Shown piece after piece: positions 59,862 to 64,000 of a stretch of DNA of 64,000 nt. Below the pieces are notes generated by a model that saw only the letters and a program-made list of their open reading frames with translations, did not search any database and was not told where the DNA came from. Made by a program: the position numbers and the translations under genes. Positions within the stretch are counted from its first letter, which is position 1. The number at the start of each line of letters is the position of its first letter. The stretch lies in assembly GCA_029207755.1 (NCBI GenBank), contig JARCOQ010000192.1, positions 62,001 through 126,000 of the forward strand. Reading direction: 5' to 3'. The DNA is from Chamaea fasciata. Its lineage: Eukaryota; Chordata; Aves; Passeriformes; Sylviidae.

Positions 59862-59890
59862 CCTCAGCACGATGTCCATCGGTCTCCCCA
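59430..59890. mobile_element. Unclassified dispersed repeat, second copy
   Basis: Diverged copy of the element at 12770-13180 ('aaaaacttcagggggctcta', 'ctgtctgtccctcgtactg', 'ggccagcagactccaactg', 'aattaacacggctgcaat'). It crosses the inner edge of the right arm, so the arm boundary falls inside this element. Confidence 0.6.
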
Positions 59891-59984
59891 CAGTTCACGG
59901 CCTCTTGTACCACCCAGAGCTCAACCTTCATCTCAACCACAAACTGAGCTGCTGCACCAGCTGCGTTCCTCGGCACACCAAGCA

Positions 59985-60390
59985 CAGAATTCTGGAATCC
60001 CTGAGGTGGGAGAAGCCCTGTCAGAGCATCGAGCCCAACCTTGTCCCCAGCCCAGAGCACTGAGTGCCACATCCATCCTTCCTTGGACACCTCCATGAAT
60101 GGGGACTCCAAACCTCCCTGGGCAGCCCCTGCCAATGCCCAACCACCCTTCCCATGGGAAAATCCCTCCTGATGTGCAAGCTGCCCCTCCCCTGGCCCAG
60201 CCTGAGGCCGTTCCCTCACCTCCTGTCCCTGTTCCCTGGGAGCAGATCCCGACGCCCCCGCCGTCCCCCCCTGTCAGGGAGTTGTGCGGAGCCACAAGGT
60301 CCCCCCTGAGCCTCCTTCTGTCCAGGCTGAGCCCCTTCCCCAGCTCCCTCGGCCGCCACAACCCCCGGCCCAGCTCTGTTCCCTTCTCTG
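59985..60390 (-). mobile_element. CR1 LINE 3' fragment in right arm
   Basis: Mirror copy of the CR1 piece at 58025-58425, read in reverse ('gaatccctgaggtgggagaa', 'cacctccatgaatggggac', 'tccccctgagcctcctt'). Confidence 0.85.
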
Positions 60391-60732
60391 GGCACGGCGC
60401 AGCCCGTCCGCGCCGTCCTCGACGGGAGGGGCAGAACTGGGCAGAGCCCTCGAGTGGCTGCAGCAGTGGCGGGCACAGCCACCTGCTGCCCGGGAAGGGG
60501 ATTTGCGGCATTTGCCCCTTTTCCAGCATCCCGCAGAGGTCGGGGCCGCGCCGACGGCTCGGAGCCGGCTCCTGCTGGCCAGGACTGTTCCGCGAGGAGG
60601 GAGCAGGAGGAGGAGGAGGCGGGGAAGGGCCGGTGCGGGAGCTGGGAGGGGAGGAGGACGTCGGGGCGGAGGAGGAAGGCTCGGCGGGCGCGGGCCAAGG
60701 CAGCACGGAGGCACAGAGACGGGAGGAGAGAT

Positions 60733-60738
60733 TTTATT
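60733..60738 (-). terminator. CELA1 copy 2 polyadenylation signal
   Basis: tttatt on the plus strand is AATAAA on the minus strand, at the mirror position of the first copy's signal. Confidence 0.85.
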
Positions 60739-60832
60739 GAGGGCGGCTCGGGCGCGAGGAGGCCGGAGCGCGGCCGGGGGCAGTCAGGGGATGTCCGCGG
60801 GCGAGGGGCAGCGAGCGCTGGTCCCGCTGCGC

Positions 60833-62617
60833 TCAGTTCTGGGCGATGACCTGGAAGGGAGAAGGGGCCGGGCTGAGGCGCCGGGGGCCGCGGCGGGCGC
60901 AGCGCTGGCCCGGGAGCGCCGGGGCCGGCCCGGCGCGGCCGCCTTACGCTGTTGATCCAGGAGACGTAGGCGGAGACGCGGGTGAACACGGTGGGTTTGC
61001 GGAGGACGTTGCAGCCCTGGCTGGACACGAAGCTGGTGACGCCGTGCACCTGGTACTGCCCGTTGACGGCGCAGTGCAGGGGACCGCCGGAATCGCCCTG
61101 CGGAGCGAGGAGCGGCGTGAGCCGGGGCTGCGGGGGGCGCCGGGGGGCGCGGGGGGCGGCGCCGGGGCCGCGGGCGCACCTGGCAGCCGGAGCGCACGCC
61201 GTCGCCGCCGGCGCACACCATGGTGTTCTTGACGGTGGAGCCCCAGTAGGAGGAGCTGGAGCAGGTCTGGTAGTCCACGACGGGCAGGTAGGCCTGCAGC
61301 AGGACGCTGGACAGCTGCCCGTTGCCTGCACGGACCCGGCGCCGGTCAGCGCCCGCCCGGAGCCGCCGCCGGGCGCCGCAAGGGCCCGGCCCGAGCCGAG
61401 CCCGCGGCCCCCGCCGAGCCCCTCCGGCCCCGCCCCGTCCCCCCAAAGCTGGGCACGGCCCCGCCCGGCGCTGGGCACCGGCGTGGGCCGAGCGAAGCCC
61501 CGAGCGAAGCGTGCCGGGGCCGCCCGGGGCTCCGGGAGCTGCCCGGTGTGGTGTCGGGGGAATTCGGGGCGGGGGGAGCCCGTCACTCACTGCGGGTCAG
61601 GCCCCAGCCCGTGATGTAGCAGGGGTAGCCGTTGGACAGGATGGTGCCCTCCTGGGGCAGCACGGCCAGCTGCACGGCGCTGTTCAGGGTGGCGTAGCCG
61701 CTCAGGCGGAACAGGGCGATGTCGTAGCTGCCGGCGGGAGGGAGAGGATGTTACACGGACCCCCCGCCCCAAACCCCGGCCGGGCTCCCCCCAAGTGCCC
61801 CGTCCCGCGGGCGTTACCCGCCGGCCACGTTGTTGCTGTTCCAGTAGGGGTGGACGATGATCTTGCTGACGCTGAAGATCTGCTCGCTGCCGTCGTTGGT
61901 GTTGAGGTTGTGCTCGCCGGCCACCACACGGTATTGCAGGTTACTGGCGGCGAGGTGCAAAAACCCCCCGTCAGGCCCGAGTCGCGGTCAGTGCACGCGT
62001 GGGCGGCTCCGGGAGGGTGAGGGCAGGGAGCAGCTGCTCCCGGACAAGCCCCGCGGAGCTTTTGGCCTGCGGAGCCCCACAGCCCTGCAGGGGCGGCCGC
62101 TCTGCGGGGTGGGGCGGGCAGGATTTGTCCTGGGAAAGGGTTTTGGGGGCAAGGGGCTTTGGCGAGGGGAAGGAGGGGTCGCTTGTTGAGAGGCTGCTCA
62201 CCTGTTGACGCAGTGGGCGGCGGTCATCACCCAGTTCCTCTGGATGAGGGAGCCGCCGCAGGTGTGGTACCAGCCGCCGCTGGAGTAATACTGGAGGGAG
62301 ATCTGGGGAGGGGGCGAGAGGCGGGCCGGGGCTGAGCGCGGGGTCCCGGCGCCAGCAGAGCCCCGGCATCGGCCGCGGGGCGCCGGCAGGACTCACCTGG
62401 TAGGGCCAGGCGTGCGAGCGCGCCTCGGTGCCGCCGACCACGCGCTGCATGCCCTCGACATCCAGCTCGGAGCAGCGCCCTGGGGACACGGGGACGGCGT
62501 CAGGCCCCGCCGGGGAAGGGGGTGAAGGGGGAATGGAGGAGGTGCCGAGGCCGAAGGCTCCGGGCGGGACTCACCGCACAGGGCGAGGGCGGCGAGGAGC
62601 ACGAGCTGCAGCATCAT
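60833..62617 (-). CDS. CELA1: Chymotrypsin-like elastase 1 (CELA1), inverted copy 2
   Basis: Complete second CELA1 on the minus strand. Exons: 62617-62575, 62479-62397, 62302-62202, 61943-61818, 61727-61591, 61325-61180, 61097-60948, 60850-60833. All splice sites, phases, the signal peptide, propeptide, triad residues and stop codon match copy 1, and I found no coding difference between the two. The predicted product is therefore the same 267-residue elastase precursor. About 3.3 kb separates the two stop codons, so the genes converge tail to tail. Either this is a recent real duplication kept alike by conversion, or the assembly joined two copies of one locus (haplotype or foldback artefact). 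The differing introns and flanks, though few, argue weakly against an exact copying artefact. Confidence 0.9.
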
Positions 62618-63499
62618 GGTGGGGCGCGGTGCCGGCGGTGCGGCCGAGGCGCTGCCCCGCGGGCGCTTTAACGGGGCCGCGGGAGGAGGCGCGGGAGGAG
62701 AAGCAGCTGCCGCGGCCCCGGCGGGCGGCCTTGGCCCCTGTGCCAAAGCACACGCGGCGCCGAGGCCGCCCGGGGACGCCCCGAGCGCCCCTCGGCTCTG
62801 GGCCCCGGCGAGACGCTGCCCTGCGCTGCCACCTCCTGTCGCCGCGTCCCCGGGCGGTGTCACGGGTTTGCCCCGGGGTCGGCCCGAGGAGGCCTCGGCT
62901 GCAGCTCTCCGTGGCCTCGCTTTGTGGGACGGTTCCCTGAGGCTGATCCGACGCCCGAAGGGAGCCGCGGGGGCGCTGGGATGGGGAAACGGAGGCGGCA
63001 GCAGGGCACGACCTTCACCCCCTCCCCAAGCCCCCAGCACGGGCAGCGCTGGGGCAGGGCTGGGGCTCGGCCTCCCCGGGGCCGGAGTCTGGGGCTAAAC
63101 GAAGCTGCGACATGCTTTGATATAAACCCTGGAAGTCTGAAATAAACCGTGTCATTTTTTACCCCTCTAGCTCCAAACTGAGGCTGTTTTTGGGGGGAAC
63201 CTTGGCCCTGGAGGCGCAGGCACTGGCAAACGGCATTTGGGATCCCGGGGCTCCTGGGGTCACTCAGGTCAACAGCGATGAAGGCAGGAAAGAGCACCTG
63301 CTGCAGTTCCGCCCTTATCTCCAAGGAAAGCACAAGATTTCCCAGGAACACAGCGTCCCAACAATCCCATGTTTGTTGTGTCAGCGCCAAGGGCACGCGG
63401 CGAGGGACAGCAGCAACCGCTCCACCCCACCCAGGGACACCCCAACCCACAGCTGGTCCCCCCGTTGTGGCACAAAGAGCTGTGAACTCATTTTGAGCT

Positions 63500-63665
63500 A
63501 CAAAGGTGGGGCTTGTGGATTAATGAGATTTTGGGGGTTGTCCTGTTCAGGGCCAAGAGCTGGACGCATGGTTTGTGTCCAATTCAACTCCAGATGTTCC
63601 ACAATCCTTTGTTCCCAGTGGGTCCCTTCCAACTCAGGATATCCATGATTCCATGAGCCTGGATA
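63500..63665 (+). mobile_element. CR1 LINE 3' end fragment at arm edge
   Basis: 'agtgggtcccttccaactca' followed by 'ggatatccatgattccatg' is a CR1 terminus. It starts directly outside the right arm. More CR1-like text follows to about 63900 ('acccctgtgggtccctcccagcg'). Confidence 0.65.
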
Positions 63666-64000
63666 TCAGGGAGCACCTGCACAACACTCTTGGATTTTGG
63701 GGATCTTTGGGGTTGTCCCAGAACCACCCGGTGACCTTTATCATCCCTGCAGGTCCTCTCCACCTGCGGTTATTCTGTGACCTGAGAGGTCAGGGACCTT
63801 TTTGACAACAATCTCCAACACGGGTGTTTTGTTATCAGTGGGGTTGTCCTGTGCAGGGCCGGGAGCTGCCTCGATGACCCCTGTGGGTCCCTCCCAGCGC
63901 TGGATCCCCCATGGCCCCCCAGCGCTGTGGCCCGGCCCTGTGCCGGCTGCCAGGGGAGCCTTTTGGGGGTTCTGGGGGTTCCGGGGCGCGCAGCGGATGC
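63666..64000. other. Right end of window, no gene seen
   Basis: About 330 bp with CR1-like fragments and no exon that can be supported. In the human order BIN2 would follow CELA1, but nothing of it is visible here. Confidence 0.5.

Larger units (their letters stand above)
59862..63498 (-). repeat. Right arm of CELA1 inverted duplication
   Basis: Reverse-complement partner of 54911-58548. Its outer end 'tcattttgagc' abuts a CR1 fragment. Its inner end lies in a dispersed repeat. The tract equivalent to (cct)n in the left arm is shorter here (about 60601-60620). Confidence 0.93.

Overview
The window is GC-rich vertebrate nuclear DNA. It is most consistent with a songbird (passerine) gene-dense microchromosome. 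Genes are split by short GT-AG introns with CpG-rich first exons. CR1 LINE 3' ends are frequent. Two LTRs begin with the TGTCTTGGTTTGG-type end that I associate with passerine retroviral LTRs, and one gene (GCGL) is a non-mammalian glucagon relative. All assignments come from reading translations and splice phases by eye; no database search was run.

Layout. 1-7079: no gene seen; CR1 pieces, minisatellites and a CRE-like palindrome. 7080-8700 (+): GCGL, a small glucagon-like peptide precursor. 9071-12483: AT-rich and CR1/ERV-derived DNA, probably including the 3' UTR of the next gene. 12484-35400 (-): SLC4A8, Na+-driven Cl-/HCO3- exchanger, reconstructed as 24 phase-compatible coding exons (1065 aa). 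Its introns hold two copies of one LTR (each about 15 bp from a splice donor), a solo LTR with a 5-bp target duplication, a roughly 790-bp GGAA/GGGA microsatellite and several minisatellites. 38939-41320 (-): a TANK-like gene with TBK1-binding-type segment, TRAF-binding motif and C-terminal C2H2 finger. 47170-54046 (+): GALNT6, 10 coding exons (621 aa). 55787-57571 (+): CELA1, 8 exons (267 aa). 60833-62617 (-): a second complete CELA1 with identical exon structure. The two CELA1 copies lie on arms of a near-perfect inverted repeat (about 54911-58548 and 59862-63498) around a roughly 1.3-kb retroelement-rich spacer.

How the genes relate. SLC4A8-GALNT6-CELA1 is the order known from human 12q13. 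The set GCGL + SLC4A8 + TANK-like parallels GCG + SLC4A10 + TANK on human 2q24, and SLC4A7 + AZI2 on 3p24 and GIP + TBKBP1 on 17q21. I infer that the window is the fourth ohnologous copy of this block and that it keeps a TANK-family member I do not know from mammals. The products act separately: peptide hormone, bicarbonate transport, innate signalling adaptor, O-glycosylation and digestive protease.
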